The translations under genes were made by a program, and so were the position numbers. The notes beneath the pieces are model-generated. The model worked only from the letters and a program-made list of their open reading frames with translations. It searched no databases and was not told the DNA's origin. Shown here one piece after another: positions 24,443-35,858 of a DNA stretch of 64,000 bases (position 1 is the stretch's first letter; every line of letters starts with the position of its first letter). Origin of the DNA: Trema orientale (Eukaryota; Streptophyta; Magnoliopsida; Rosales; Cannabaceae); the NCBI GenBank assembly GCA_002914845.1, contig JXTC01000126.1, positions 258,532-322,531 of the forward strand, in the 5' to 3' direction.

Positions 24443-25530
24443 ATGGTTGCTCATTCACATCCTCATTGGATTGTTGATTCAGGAGCGACCGAACACATCG
24501 TGAGGGACCGAGTGGAGTTCGCAGAGTATTGTCGAATTTCGAAGGGGAGCCGAGGACTCTATATGGGGAATGGAGCCAACGTGCATGTGTTAGGCATTGG
24601 CACTTACAAGATGGAATTGCGTGGAGGTCGCACTTTATTGCTCTATGACGTTCTTTATGCTCCGGAAGTTCGACAAAACCTTTTATCCGTTATGTGTTTA
24701 CTTAAGCTGGGATTTACTTTTAATTTTCGTAGTACTGGTTGTGATATTTACTTGGGAACAGATTTTTATGGTTGTGATTTTTTCATGGATAGTTTTATTA
24801 TGTTAGATATTATTTATTCATGTAATAATAACAATTCCGTTTCTTATACGACTACTGCAAATGATGTTGATTCTGTTATATGGCATGCTAGACTAGGCTA
24901 TATAGGGCAAGATAGAATGAATAGGTTAGCTAGAGATGGTCTCTTGGGATAACTTGCTAAAATTAACTTGCCCACTTGTGAACATTGTTTAGCGGGAAAG
25001 TCAACTAGAAAACCTTTTGGAAAAACCACACGGGCAACGATTCCTCTATAGCTATTACATTCTGACATCTGCGGACCAATGGACGTGAGTGCAAGACACG
25101 GTGCCACCTATTTCATCACTTTTATAGATGACTTTACGCGCTACAGTCATGTCTATTTGATCTTCCATAAGTCAGAAGCATTAGAATGCTTTAGATGATT
25201 TATGAATTTGGTTGAGAATCAAATAGAGAAAAACATTAAGACTCTCAGGACAGACCGTGGCCGCGAGGATCTATCTGAGCAATTCAAGGAATTATGTGAT
25301 AAAAAGGGTATTCTTCGACAGCTAATAATTCCTGGCACTCCGCAGCAAAATGGTGTAGCGGAGAGAAGGAATCGTACATTGTTAGAAATGGTTAGGTCGA
25401 TGATGGCGCAAGCCAACCTCCCAATATCTTTCTGGGGGGATGCTTTATTGTTTGCGGCCTACATCCTTAACCGAGTACCCCTTGAAATCAATTCCTTCAA
25501 CCCCTTATGAGTGATGGACAGGGCGAAAAC
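24443..25530 (+). pseudogene. copia protease and integrase, with stops
   Basis: Protease: WIVDSGATEH at about 24470 keeps the DSGA active site, followed by YDVLYAPEVRQNLLSV. Integrase: the GAG-pre-integrase zinc region reads WHARLGYIGQDRMNRL, then after a stop CEHCLAGK, so the second zinc-binding His (normally LGHIG) is Tyr. The catalytic core follows with HSDICGPM, TFIDDFTRY, LRTDRGRE and PQQNGVAERRN, so D, D and E positions can be seen. In-frame stops occur near 24950, 25050 and 25198. The frame is further disturbed at about 25508. Confidence 0.88.
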
Positions 25531-25870
25531 CCGAATTGGATCATTTATGTCCATGGGGTTGGTTCAGCAGGGTATGTTCACACTACTTCTCATAAGCACG
25601 GGAAGCTAGGCTCAAGGGCGTACAACTGTATATTCATTAGATATTCAGATGAATCACAGAGATATGTGATACTTGGTGAACAACCTGATGGAAGTGTAAC
25701 TGAAATTGAGTCACGAGATGTAGATTTTCTCGAGGAGAAATTTCCAAGAAGAGGAGATGTGAATAGAAATCTGGAGCTATATGAGATTGAAGAACCAAAT
25801 TAAGGGCTCTAGTTTCAACTTCAGAAATCAAAAGTGACTCTACTCCTAGTGGGAGTGTACCTATTAGTGG

Positions 25871-26002
25871 AAGTGTATCATTAGATATTGGTTCTCAAAA
25901 TCTATAACTGCGTAAGAGCCAACGTAGAAGCATCCCAAGTGTATCATTAGATATTGGTTCTCAAAATCTATAACTGCGTAAGAGCCAACGTAGAAGCATC
26001 CC
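25871..26002 (+). repeat. 66-bp tandem duplication inside copia pol
   Basis: The block from AAGTGTATCATTAGATATTG at 25871 is repeated without visible change from 25937. It lies in the linker between integrase and reverse transcriptase. Because the copies are identical while the element is otherwise decayed, the duplication is younger than the insertion. Confidence 0.92.
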
Positions 26003-26029
26003 TCGTCATCGTTTTGAGATTGAGGGGGA

Positions 26030-26990
26030 AGCATTCATGTGAGCTTTGCAGGATGAATATGAGCCTAAGAATTATCGAGAGGCTCTCTCGTCTTCTGCTT
26101 CTGAGAAATGGAAAGCTGTAATGATTGAAGAGATGGAGTTTATAAAGAAAAACCAAGTATGAGACTTGGTGAATCTTCCACTTGGGCAAAAGACTATTGA
26201 GAACAAATGGGTTCTAAAAGTCAAACGCCAGGCAGATGGATCCATAGAATGGTACAAGGCATAACTTGTGGCGAAAGGCTACACCCAGAAGGAGGGTATT
26301 GACTATGAGGAGACCTTCTCACTGGCAGTGAGGTTTGCCTCAATTCGCCTAATTCTAGCTATTGTCGCACATTTGGACTTGGAACTTTATCAAATGGATG
26401 TTAAAACTACATTTCTCAATGGAGAACTAGATGAAGAGATCTACATGGATTAACCTGAGGGCTTTGAGACAAAAGGACAAGAGCGCAAAGTTTGCAAGCT
26501 CCGTCATTCTATTTATGGCTTAAAGCAATCATCTAGACAGTGGTACCTTAGATTTCATCGAGCTATTATCTCTAATGGGTTCATGATGGTTGAGGAAGAC
26601 CACTGTGTGTATGTCAAACGGTCCAAGAAAAGTTTTCTTATCATTTTATTGTACGTAGACAACATATTTTTAGCTGGAAACGACAAGGAGATGATAGTTG
26701 CCACCAAGGCACGGTTATCCTCAAATTTTGAGATGAAGGATATGGGTGAAGCGAGTTATGTGCTCGGAGTTAAGATCCTTAGAGACCACTCGAGCAAATT
26801 CCTTGGTCTGTCTCAAGAGACTTACATTAGGAAAATACTCGAACGATTTCAAATACAAAACTGCAAACTCACTGACACTCCTATCGCAAAGAATGATGCC
26901 TTAAGCCTTGATATGTGTCCAAAGACTCAAGAGGAAAAAGACTACATAGCCTGAGTTCCTTATGCCAATGCTATTGGAAGTTTGATGTAC
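26030..26990 (+). pseudogene. copia reverse transcriptase with altered active site
   Basis: Recognisable blocks in order are ENKWVLKVKRQADG, LVAKGYTQKEGIDYEETF, YQMDVKTTFLNGELDEEIYM, YGLKQSSRQWY, ILLYVDNIFLAG (about 26645) and ASYVLGVKILRD. The catalytic YVDD box is YVDN, a G-to-A change replacing an essential aspartate. Stops interrupt the domain near 26040, 26161, 26263, 26452 and 26953. No functional enzyme can be made from this copy. Confidence 0.92.
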
Positions 26991-27625
26991 GCTATGATGT
27001 GTACTCGGCCTGACATTTGCTATATCGTTGGGTTAGTCAGCCAGTTCTAGTCGAATCCCGGCCTTACTCATTGGAAAGCAGTGAAGAGAATACTTCGATA
27101 TCTCAAGGGGACAGCTGATTACATGCTTTGCTATCAGGCGTCGGATTTGCGCTTAATCGGCTATAGTGATGCTGATTGGGGTGGTGACCTAGATGAGTGT
27201 AAATCAACTTCTGGTTATGCTTTCTTGCTCAGCAATGGCGCCATATCTTGGAGCAGCAAGAAGCACACCTGTATAGCATTATCCACCATATAATTGGAGT
27301 ATATTGCTTGCTCAGCCGTTGTACAAGAAGATGTTTGGTTAAAGAGGTTTCTTATATAACTTGGAATTGGTACATGCGCTTTAGAACCTGTTACTATATA
27401 TTGTGACAGTATGGCTGCGTTAGCTTATGCAAAAGACCCAAAATACTACGGAAAAACTAAACACATCGACATTCGATATCATTTCATTCATGATATGGTT
27501 ATGCAGAAGGAGGTGGTCCTGAGGCACATTTCTACAAGTCGCATAGTTGCTGATCCATTGACTAAGCCTATTGCTCGAGAGGCTTACTAGACCCATGTTA
27601 GGAGTTTGGGACTGCATAGATTGTG
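26991..27625 (+). pseudogene. copia RNase H with stops
   Basis: Blocks RPDICYIVGLVSQF, RILRYLKGTADY, GYSDADWGGDLDECKSTSGYAFLL, KKHTCIALSTI, TIYCDSMAALAYAKDP and KTKHIDIRYHFIHD match copia RNase H, with the DADW aspartate present. The frame is interrupted near 27049, 27291 and 27357 by TAG or TAA where related elements have glutamine-type codons. It ends with LHRL at about 27625. Confidence 0.9.
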
Positions 27626-28734
27626 ACTTTATTTCTTTTGTATACCTTTATTAGTTGACCACTATCAGATATTTATTATTCAGGATATCTTTTATGAAAT
27701 AAATTTTCTTTGTCTATTCGTTGTTATGACATGATATCTGAATTTTAGCACACACACATATGTAAACCATAACTGGTTTAAAGTATGCCAACGGGTAATG
27801 ATTGTCTCTCTTATACGAAAAATCTCCTTTGGCGCTAGTCGGCGAGCAAAAATGAGACGCTTCGCTTATAACGCAAAGATTGTGAACTAAGTGTTACCTT
27901 GGAAAGAGCCAAGATGAGATCTTGAAAGATCGACTATGGATAAACTGTTGTTCCCACTATTCATATATGACCCGTTAGATAGCCAGATACTAAACTCAAT
28001 ATGGCGCTAAATTAAGCGAGCATTTAGAGAATTCGTGTCAGGCGCTTAAAGGCGACTGGACTAAGATCTGTACGGTGTTTTAGGAAGGAGGCATACACTC
28101 TTTTTAAAGGAGTATCCCACCATAGCATGTGTTTCATACCACATGTGCTTACACGACCAAAATAAAGAAGTGAAAGAATAGATCCCTGCTTCTTCAGTGT
28201 GTGAGTCCTTATAGATCATTATACTTATTTTGATCTCATACTTTATTGTGCCCTATGTGACTTTTGACTGTTTCATGAAGTAGAGATTTGATGTATGCTA
28301 CTTTGACATGTCTCCTATGGTCATGGTTGATTCGACCTAAAGGGACATTGTTGGGAAAGCAATTGGACTAAAGCTAATTAATTCGAGGATGAAAGGAAGA
28401 TTATTTAGTAATACATCCAAGTTTTATGTTTACTGTCGATAAATTATATCGCTACTGGGTATAGCAGTATAATTGCGAACATAAGAACAAGAGGAGTCTT
28501 TGCATAGCTCCCAAATATAGATATGAGGGATTGGAGGTGCTAGATCTAATATGACTAAATAAGTCTGGGGCATAACGAGACACTTAGGGATATTCTATGC
28601 TAGTCCTCATAAGATTTGGTATAATACTCCTGAACTTTCTTTTGCAGGTGGCTCGATGGTCACACTGCTCATTAGCCAAGTATGAATGGAATTATTGGTA
28701 GAACAATGATGAGAGATAACATGCACACTATGTG
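27626..28734 (+). other. Non-coding 3' region of the copia element
   Basis: About 1.1 kb between the last pol codon and the polypurine tract contains no reading frame of recognised function. Text such as GGCGCTAGTCGGCGAGC (27831) and GGACATTGTTGGG (28343) gives no domain call. Confidence 0.6.
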
Positions 28735-28745
28735 CGAGTGGGAGA
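28735..28745 (+). other. Polypurine tract
   Basis: The purine-rich GAGTGGGAGA directly precedes the 3' LTR, as needed for plus-strand priming. Confidence 0.75.
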
Positions 28746-29205
28746 TATTAGACTTTTGGCCCAAATTCCTATTGGGCCCCCATAGTTGGTGCATGGCCCA
28801 ATATGAGTGGAATACATATCAGATAAGATATTTGAATGCTTAATTTGAATCAGCGTATTTATATCTGATAGGCCTCTTATAATTAGGGATTTTTCTATTT
28901 ATTAGGGATAAGAGAATATCCTTACTTGAATAGATAAGATACGTACGCTCTCTATTTAAATTCATTAATTGACAGGCCTGAGAACATACAGAAAAAAATA
29001 CGCTCTCTTCTCTCTCTCTCTACCTAAAGAATTCAAGTGAGTGCTCTTGAGTGGTGGAATCTATAGTGATTGTTCTTGTAATGCCACTAATCGTGAGTTT
29101 ATAAAGAGGAGCCTTCTACAACGGATGTGAGGCACCAAGGTGATTCTTACACTGGCGGTAGGTTTGAGGATTCATCCGGTACCACCGTTAACCACGCTTC
29201 CGACA
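28746..29205 (+). repeat. 3' LTR of the copia element
   Basis: 460 bp, begins TATTAGACTTTTGGCCC (the usual second base G is A here) and ends CTTCCGACA. It matches the 5' LTR with scattered, mainly transition, differences and small indels, so the insertion is not recent. Confidence 0.95.
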
Positions 29206-29400
29206 AATATATATTATTGAAATAACCTCTGAGTAAAAACCTCTCAAAATAGGTCTAATGGTATTCAAGAAATATATATATATACACACACACATATAAC
29301 AATCCTCTTATATATCAGTTAAGCCATAAATATGCCACATTGTAAACCTAGCTACTAATACCTAATAGGACAAATTATAGCTAAGGAAAAAAGAGTACAA
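29206..29400. repeat. AT/AC microsatellite spacer
   Basis: The target duplication AATAT is followed by AT-rich DNA with an (AT)n(AC)n tract at about 29271-29297. Confidence 0.6.
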
Positions 29401-30718
29401 CTCATGTGCTATTATGCTATTGTGCAGACCATCACGTTAAAATATCTGGTCAATAAAAACCCTCTAGGAAAAACTTTGGTAAGGAAAAGAGTACATCCAT
29501 ATTATTCGCTCCTCCTGATGAAGACAATACTTTGAGGCATACTAATAAATAAACAAGTTGTTCAAGACTCAGGAAATAAGTCTGTCAGGTTATCTTTCGA
29601 GCAAATTTGGTGGATATCAGTTTCATCACTCTTTTTAGAATTTATTGTCATAAAAGATCTTAGGTGAAATATGCTTTTTCGATTATCCTTGACGTACCCC
29701 CTCTTAATTAGTGCAATATAAGCTGCTTTATCGTCAAATATTATAATGAGAGTATCTTTAATCGAGGATACTTGGCAAGTTTTACAATTGTTCCCCACCA
29801 TGGACCTCAATTAAACACACTTATAACTTGCTTTGTGCGGCGACCTCTTGAAATGGTTGAAAAAAATAGCGACCACAATTTGTTGGACAAACCTCCATGA
29901 AATTGCAATTAGATAATTCTCAATAATTCTCCATGAAATGCATCATACTAGACTAAGTATGACCCATTCCCTATTGGCAATAAGAAAGAGGCTCTATTAG
30001 TTTAGTAATACTTGAAATCGTAGTCACATACCCTTCACAATGAGACAGATGAATAAAGTCTTTTCTTTCTTACATTATAGTGTGTATAGTCATACTATTT
30101 GCTGTTCACATACTTCTAATTTATTTTTGCGCATGTATCAGATTTTGCATCATGTTTATTAATGTTTAGGGCAAAAAATAACAATAATATTGTATACATA
30201 TTGCAATATAGAATCATTTCTATAAATAAGTAAAGAACTAATTGATATAAATTCTAAAATGCTATCCCAACAAATTTGAAAAATATCTAAGCTCAATTAC
30301 TTCTTCTGGGAGGTCACGTAAAAGTCATTAATATCTACCAGGACTATGTCCTCTTTATGGGTTACGCCCCTTCTAGGGTTTGCCCTATCCACTAAATGGA
30401 CCTGATTCTTAGGTTTTCACTTCGAGTACAGCTCAATTAGATGCTTAGAGTTGCAACAAGTACGGCTTTATATGGCTTGCCTTCTATATCTGTACTAGAT
30501 ATACTCCATATTCTGTGCTTACTCATCATTCATCCCCGTCTTCTGGTGGGTGTTCCTGAGCCCAAATGTTTTCGCACAAGCACACCCACAGTTATGTCAA
30601 TTGTTCATACCTCAGCCATCTATAACACTCTTGTGGGTATCTATAGCATTCACTTCAGGGGCTGTTGTGCTAGTATAATTAGCCTCATAGTTCTTCATTA
30701 GTAACTCATTATACGTTT
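29400..30718 (-). pseudogene. Ty1/copia remnant, left part (RNase H and gag end)
   Basis: On the minus strand 29562-29810 reads SSIKDTLIIIFDDKAAYIAL then DIHQICSKDNLTDLF, a degraded copia RNase H C-terminus. Downstream text to about 29400 resembles the usual post-pol region of such elements. Near the right edge, 30612-30715 reads NELLMKNYEANYTSTTAPEVNA, a copia gag segment just before the zinc-knuckle region. The span between is too short for protease, integrase and reverse transcriptase, so a large internal deletion occurred. Gag is cut at 30718 by the Tat-type element and resumes beyond 36457. Confidence 0.75.
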
Positions 30719-31232
30719 TGTTGACGGAGGTTTTGTCAATAATAAATATAGGAAATTGCGAGATGTGGCTTGTGTGTGAAAAGGATTGATAAAGCAGAGT
30801 AAATAAGGAGATAAGAATTTTATAGTGGTTCAGCCCCAAAAAAGATGAGCCTACGTCCATTGTTCTTCACTCTCTTCTGGAGAATTACAAGAGTTTTTCT
30901 AGGTCTCAAGATGAGAGCAGAGAGAATTATAGAATGTAATGTAATGAAGTATTTGTGAAGAATTGTGTCGTGAATTACAATGAAATTAAGCCATCTTTAT
31001 ATAGATGAGGATAGCTCAAAGTTTTCCAATTACATAAATGAGTAAGTGTAATCAAAGAGACAATTTTAAGTAATCATAGAATCGAGTAATCTCTCCAATT
31101 AAACAAAGGGATTACTCGATCTCCATTCTGAAGCTTGTTTCCTTTTCTATGTTGATTACCCATTTGAAGACACTTAATATAATTTCCTTTCATACTGGTC
31201 GCATCTATCTCATTCGGAAGAGGTCGCTCTTT
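30719..31232 (-). repeat. 3' LTR of the Tat-type element, truncated
   Basis: Aligns with 35859-36370 of the other LTR, with few differences, but lacks the portion matching 36371-36457. The break coincides with the point where pol coding text ends. Confidence 0.88.
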
Positions 31233-32823
31233 ATAGGATTATATTAAGTACTCCATTATAGGATCCATCCATGTAGATTTTTGATGAACTGTCATGGTCA
31301 CTTGAGGCTCCACTTCAATGCTTGGTTTTGCAAGGAATTCAACTGGCACTATCTTCAATAGTTCTGCATCTTTTGTTGAAGTGAGCTTGGCTAGGGCATC
31401 CGCTTGAGTATTTTTAGCTAGGAAGACGTTGAATGCTGTAAGCTGTAAACATTGAGAATAGTCGTTGTACCTCTTGTAAATAAGCCATCATTCTTCCCCC
31501 TCTTGCTTGGTAATCGCCAATTACTTGACAAACTACTAGCTGAGAATCACTGTATATCATTTCGACCTTCATTTCTTGTTCGAGCTTGAGTCCAGCAATC
31601 AATGCTTCATATTCTGCCTCATTGTTCGATGCCGGAAATCCGAATCGGAGTGCACAATGTATACTATGACCTTCGGGACTAATTAACATCAAGCCCGCAC
31701 CAGCTCCACTCTCATTTGATGACCCATTGACGTAAAGTTTCCACAGTCTTGACAAGTCCAAAGTGGGTTTTTCGATTACTTCGGTGGGAAGGTTGACGTC
31801 ATAGGTAAACTCCGCAATAAAATCTGCCAGAGCCTGACCTTTGATCACAACACGAGGTCGAAAATTGATGTCGAATTGGCTCAGCTCAACTACCCATTTC
31901 CGTAGTCGTCCAGAAGCTTCTGGTTTTTGTAAGACCTGCTTTACTGGGAAGTTTGTAAAAACGTCAATTGTATGTGCGTGAAAGTAAGGTCGAAGCTTTC
32001 TAGACGCGATAACTAGCACTAATGCCAACTTCTCCATCTCTGGGTATCTCGTTTCGGCATCTAACAGCGTCTTGCTTACATAATAGACAGGTCGCTGTAT
32101 ATTTTCTTCTTCTCGAATTAATGCAGCACTTGTCGCATATTTGGAAACAGCGAGATATAAATATAATTTCTCCCTAGATTTTGCTTTCGACAAGAGTGGA
32201 GGAGAACCCAAGTGTTTCTTCAGTTCTTGAAATACCTGCTCGCACTTCTCGGCCCACTCAAACTTCTTCGATCCTTTTAACACTTCGAAGAATGGTTGGC
32301 ATTTATCAGTCGATCTTGACACAAAACGACTTAGTGCGGCCACTCTCCCCACTAGGCTCTGCACGTCTTTTGGTTTGCGAGGTGACTGCATATCGATTAA
32401 TGCTTGTATCTTCTGTGGGTTAGCTTCGATTCCTCGCTGATTGGCCATGAATCCTAGAAATTTCCCGGATCCTACTCCAAACGCACATTTCTGGGGATTC
32501 AGCTTCATCTGATATTTTCGAAGGATTTTGAACATCTCATCAAGGTGTTTGATGTGATCTTCAACTTTCTTCGATTTTACCAATATATCATCAACGTATA
32601 CCTCCATTGTCTTGCTAATCTGTTTTGCAAACATCATATTGACAAGACGCTGGTAAGTTCCACCCGCGTTGATGAGTCCAAAGGGCATCTTCTTGTAGCA
32701 GTACAATCCTCGGTCAGTGATGAACGAAGTATGTTCCTTATCCAGTTCGTACATGGGGATCTGGTTATATCCAGAATACGCGTCCATAAAGCTCAAGAGT
32801 TCGTGCCCCGATGTCGCATCCAC
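31233..32823 (-). pseudogene. Tat-type reverse transcriptase, RNase H and second RNase H
   Basis: Minus strand from 32823: [29 protein letters not shown] and MEVYVDDILVKSK (YVDD intact, about 32605), then RNase H (RPVYYVSKTLLDAETRYPEMEKL), then a second RNase H starting about 31755 with LWKLYVNGSSNESGAGAGL, NNEAEYEALIAGL and YSDSQLV. In the second RNase H the first catalytic aspartate (usually YVDGSS) is asparagine. A frameshift near 31440 ends the long frame; the C-terminal text (ADALAKL, KIVPVEFL, TWMDPIMEYL) continues in another frame to about 31240, where the integrase deletion begins. Confidence 0.9.
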
Positions 32824-33387
32824 AAGCTAATCAATTCTTGAGAGTGGAAAACTGTCTTTTGGGCAGGCCTTGTTAAGGTCAGTAAAATCGACACAAGTTC
32901 TCCACTTCCCATTGGGTTTCTTTACCAAAACTGGGTTTGCAAGCCAGTTTGGATAAAAAGATTCCCTGATGAATCCGATTTCGAGCAGCTTGTCTACTTC
33001 TTCCTTTAATGTGACGTAGTGTTCTGGATCCATCGCCCTTCTTTTCTGACGAATTGGTTTTTTTGCTGTATCAATGTTAAGGCGATGACACATGACATTC
33101 GGGTCAATCCCCACCATATCCGAATGTTGCCATGCGAAGATATCCAAATTCGATTTTAAAAAAGCGATCATTTCAGCTCGCACAGGTTCCTGACGCTTTA
33201 CCCCAATTTTAAGGATCTTCGAAGATTCATCGATTGACTGATCTTCCAAGTCTTCAATAGGTCTAGTTTTGACCTCTTCATCGATTTTTCGAGGATCGAG
33301 GTCTTCGGTTGACGCTTTAATCGACGTTTCTCTTTGTAGTTGGACCATCATTATGCGAGGTGGTGTATCATTTGATGCGAGCTTCAA
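32824..33387 (-). pseudogene. Tat-type protease-RT linker and RT N-terminus
   Basis: Contains KLLEIGFIRESFYPNWLANPVLVKKPNGKW-type RT blocks and CVDFTDLNKACPKDSFPL. It is separated from the following RT part only by a TAG at about 32826. Upstream is IAFLKSNLDIFAWQHSDM, a conserved linker of plant gypsy polyproteins. Confidence 0.9.
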
Positions 33388-33426
33388 TGAGTTATTATAG
33401 CAAGTATGTGCGTCATATTGGTTACC

Positions 33427-33780
33427 TCACACCTCACCTACTCCATGCTGCGTTGGGAACTTCATGGCGAGATGACAAATAGAGGTGACAGCTCGAAGTT
33501 CTCTGAGAGTTGGTCTTCCCAATACGGCATTAAATGCAGAGGGGCAATCTACAACCAAAAATTGAGTTATTACTATTGAAACCCTAGGATAAGTTCCAAC
33601 ATTAACCATCAACTCAATCATGCCCCTAGGCATTATACTATCTCCAGTAAATCTGTAGAGTGGAGTGACGGTGGGTTTTAAATCACGGTCACTCAACCCC
33701 ATCTTCTTGAAGGCGTCATACTACAAGATATCAACAATACTTCCATCATCGATCAGTACTCGCCATAGCTGGGTGCTTCC
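33427..33780 (-). pseudogene. Tat-type aspartic protease, with stop
   Basis: Minus strand near 33750 reads IDDGSIVDIL, then a stop, then YDAFKKMGLSDRDLKP and later PSAFNAVLGRPTLRELRAV. The D-GS-x-IL pattern and the FN-ILGRP-type motif are those of plant gypsy proteases. The TAG at about 33720 breaks the frame. Confidence 0.82.
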
Positions 33781-34041
33781 ACAATTGATTTTAATGACTA
33801 GCACGTCATTATGCGGGTAATGGATTTCTCTTGCGTCCTACTCTGTAAAGGTGATGTCCATATCGGGTACCCGCTGAAGCTTTTGTGGTTGCTGCTCAAG
33901 ATGTGTGACATTGGTTAATGGCTGCTGTCGAGCTTCTCTTGCGTACCTATCCTGTGCCCTCTTCGAATCTCCGCCAATATGCGGTCCTCCGAAAATAGTT
34001 CGCACTTCGCGTTGAACTTCAGGAGGTCGCTGTTGGTTTTC

Positions 34042-35799
34042 TTATCTTCTTTCGTTGTTTTGCCGGGTATACTGCCGTAGTCGTCTTTCTTTAATTAGTC
34101 TCTCAATCTCATCTTTTGAGGTATAGCAGTTCGTGGTATCATGCCCAATATCGTTGTGGTACCGGCAAAACTTGTTGGGATCATGTTTCGCTCTATCCCG
34201 TTTAATCGGCTCCGGTTGACGATATCGTTCATGCTGATTTGTAACCGCGCAGATATGATCTATGGGCGCGTTTGGCTCAGTGCAGTTGTTGAACCTTATG
34301 GGAGCCTTTGGGACCACCTGCCTTTTTAATTCGGGCTGCTTCTCAGACGGCTGCTCGTTTTTCCTCTTGTTCGACTTCTTGTTGTTGTCGGTCGTGGTCG
34401 CATCTTTTGTTGAATCTTTTCCTCCCTTTGTCTTATGAAGATTCTCGCGTGAAGATTCCACTCTTAGATGACGACCAACCCGTCTATAGAAGTCCTCGAG
34501 AGGTCTACATTCCCGCTCGAGCAGTTCCTCCCAGAGTTTGGTTTCAGCTCGCACCCCGACCATTAGTAGAGTTAGGACTCCTCTTTCAGGCGGGTTGCTG
34601 ATTTTTGCTAACTCTGAGGTAAAGCGATTGAGGTAAGATCGCAGAGTCTCCTCTGGACCTTGTCGAATGGCTGACAGACTGATTAACGGGACCGTGAAAT
34701 TTTTGGCAGCCTGAAACTGTCTTAAGAAAGCAGTTTGTAATTATTACCAAGACGAGATTGATTCGGGCTAGAGTCCTCGGAACCACTTCTTCGCTACTCC
34801 TGTGAGGGTTACAGCGAAACATCTGCATCGTGCGAGGTCATCAACCCGATGCAGCTCCATCAGATCGCTGAAGTGGTCCATATGATCCCGTGGATCAGTT
34901 TTTCCATCAAAAGTATTTATAGTAGGAAGTTTAAATCCAACAGGTAAGGCAGCAGCTCGAACTTCCTCATTGAATGGCGATTGACGATATCCATCCACGA
35001 GCTCATCATCCCGGCCAGCAATCGTTTCTAATGCAATCCTCAGATTATGAACATCAATATTTGGAGGAAGAGTATTAATTGGTGGCTGGGGTGATCCTTG
35101 ATCGTCGTTGCGTTGTACAGCAGCAGGTTGGTTAGGCTGGGTCTGCTGCGACTTTTGTGAAGACTCGATTGTAATTGCGCGACGAGATCGACTTTGGTCT
35201 TGACGATGCGACGTGGATTGCTTACGACTACGTCGCTGTTCTAAATATTGTCTTAAGTCTACAGGATTCTGCCTGGGTTCTCTGCTAATTATTTCAAAGA
35301 CACTTCTCGATTGACGATTCAGTCCGCTGCTTTGACGATCACGATTGACAGTTACTCTCGTGGAAGGTTGTCCACGACCACGATCAGTACTCGAACTCCA
35401 AGTACCGGATTCCTGTGGCAAGTTCGCGACTTTTTCTTTCCCTTTAGAAGTGCGATTAGTATGACGTTCTGGCTGGGTTCTGGGTTAGTCGCGATTCCCT
35501 ACCTCCCGGATCTGAATTCCTCTTTCAATTTGTCGAGCAGGACGATCTCTGGTTCGTTCCTGCTGTGGTGGAGTGACCATCTGTCCTTCAACGAGTCGTC
35601 GCAAAGAATCATTGATTTGACTGGTGATTTGCTGAAGGTTCGCCAGTGCATCCTCCATGCGATCCTGCCTTTGGACTATATTCTCTGGTGCGGTCACAGC
35701 AGGTTGATCCTGAACAGGATTTCCCTGTGCAGCCGCAGTGCTTTGAGGTTGGTTTTGGCTAGCTCCGGCGTTCTTGGTCGTATTTCTGGTATTTGCCAT
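34042..35799 (-). pseudogene. Tat-type gag, interrupted
   Basis: Starts MANTRNTTKNAGASQNQPQS at 35799. Includes PTINTFDGKTDPRDHMDHF (about 34900), the gag core ending LTGVAKKWFRGL, and a CCHC-like region KFCRYHNDIGHDTTNC (about 34120-34170) followed by KDEIERLIKERRLR. Stops at about 35485 and 34768 and a frame change near 34740 separate three blocks. Low complexity Q/R/S-rich stretches lie at about 35100-35420. Confidence 0.88.
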
Positions 35800-35838
35800 C
35801 GTTGAAGAAACAAGAATGACAAACTCTTCGCTGGAATA

Positions 35839-35857
35839 GGCCTCCTTCTAGCGCCAA
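35839..35857 (-). other. Primer-binding site of the Tat-type element
   Basis: On the minus strand one base after the LTR comes TTGGCGCTAGAAGGAGGCC. TGGCGC at this position fits a tRNA-derived primer site ending GCGCCA. I do not assign the tRNA. Confidence 0.65.
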
Positions 35858-35858
35858 T

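Larger units (their letters stand above)
21548..29205 (+). mobile_element. Full-length defective Ty1/copia retrotransposon
   Basis: A 7.66-kb element with two LTRs (21548-22010 and 28746-29205), the identical 5-bp target duplication AATAT on both sides (21543-21547, 29206-29210), a tRNA-iMet-type primer-binding site and a purine-rich tract. The order gag, protease, integrase, reverse transcriptase, RNase H is that of Ty1/copia. The coding region is broken by one frameshift and about a dozen stops, most explicable as C-to-T or G-to-A changes, and several catalytic or metal-binding residues are altered. It is therefore immobile unless supplied in trans. The internal region is unusual in having about 1.5 kb of leader before gag and about 1.1 kb of non-coding DNA after RNase H. 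Confidence 0.95.
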
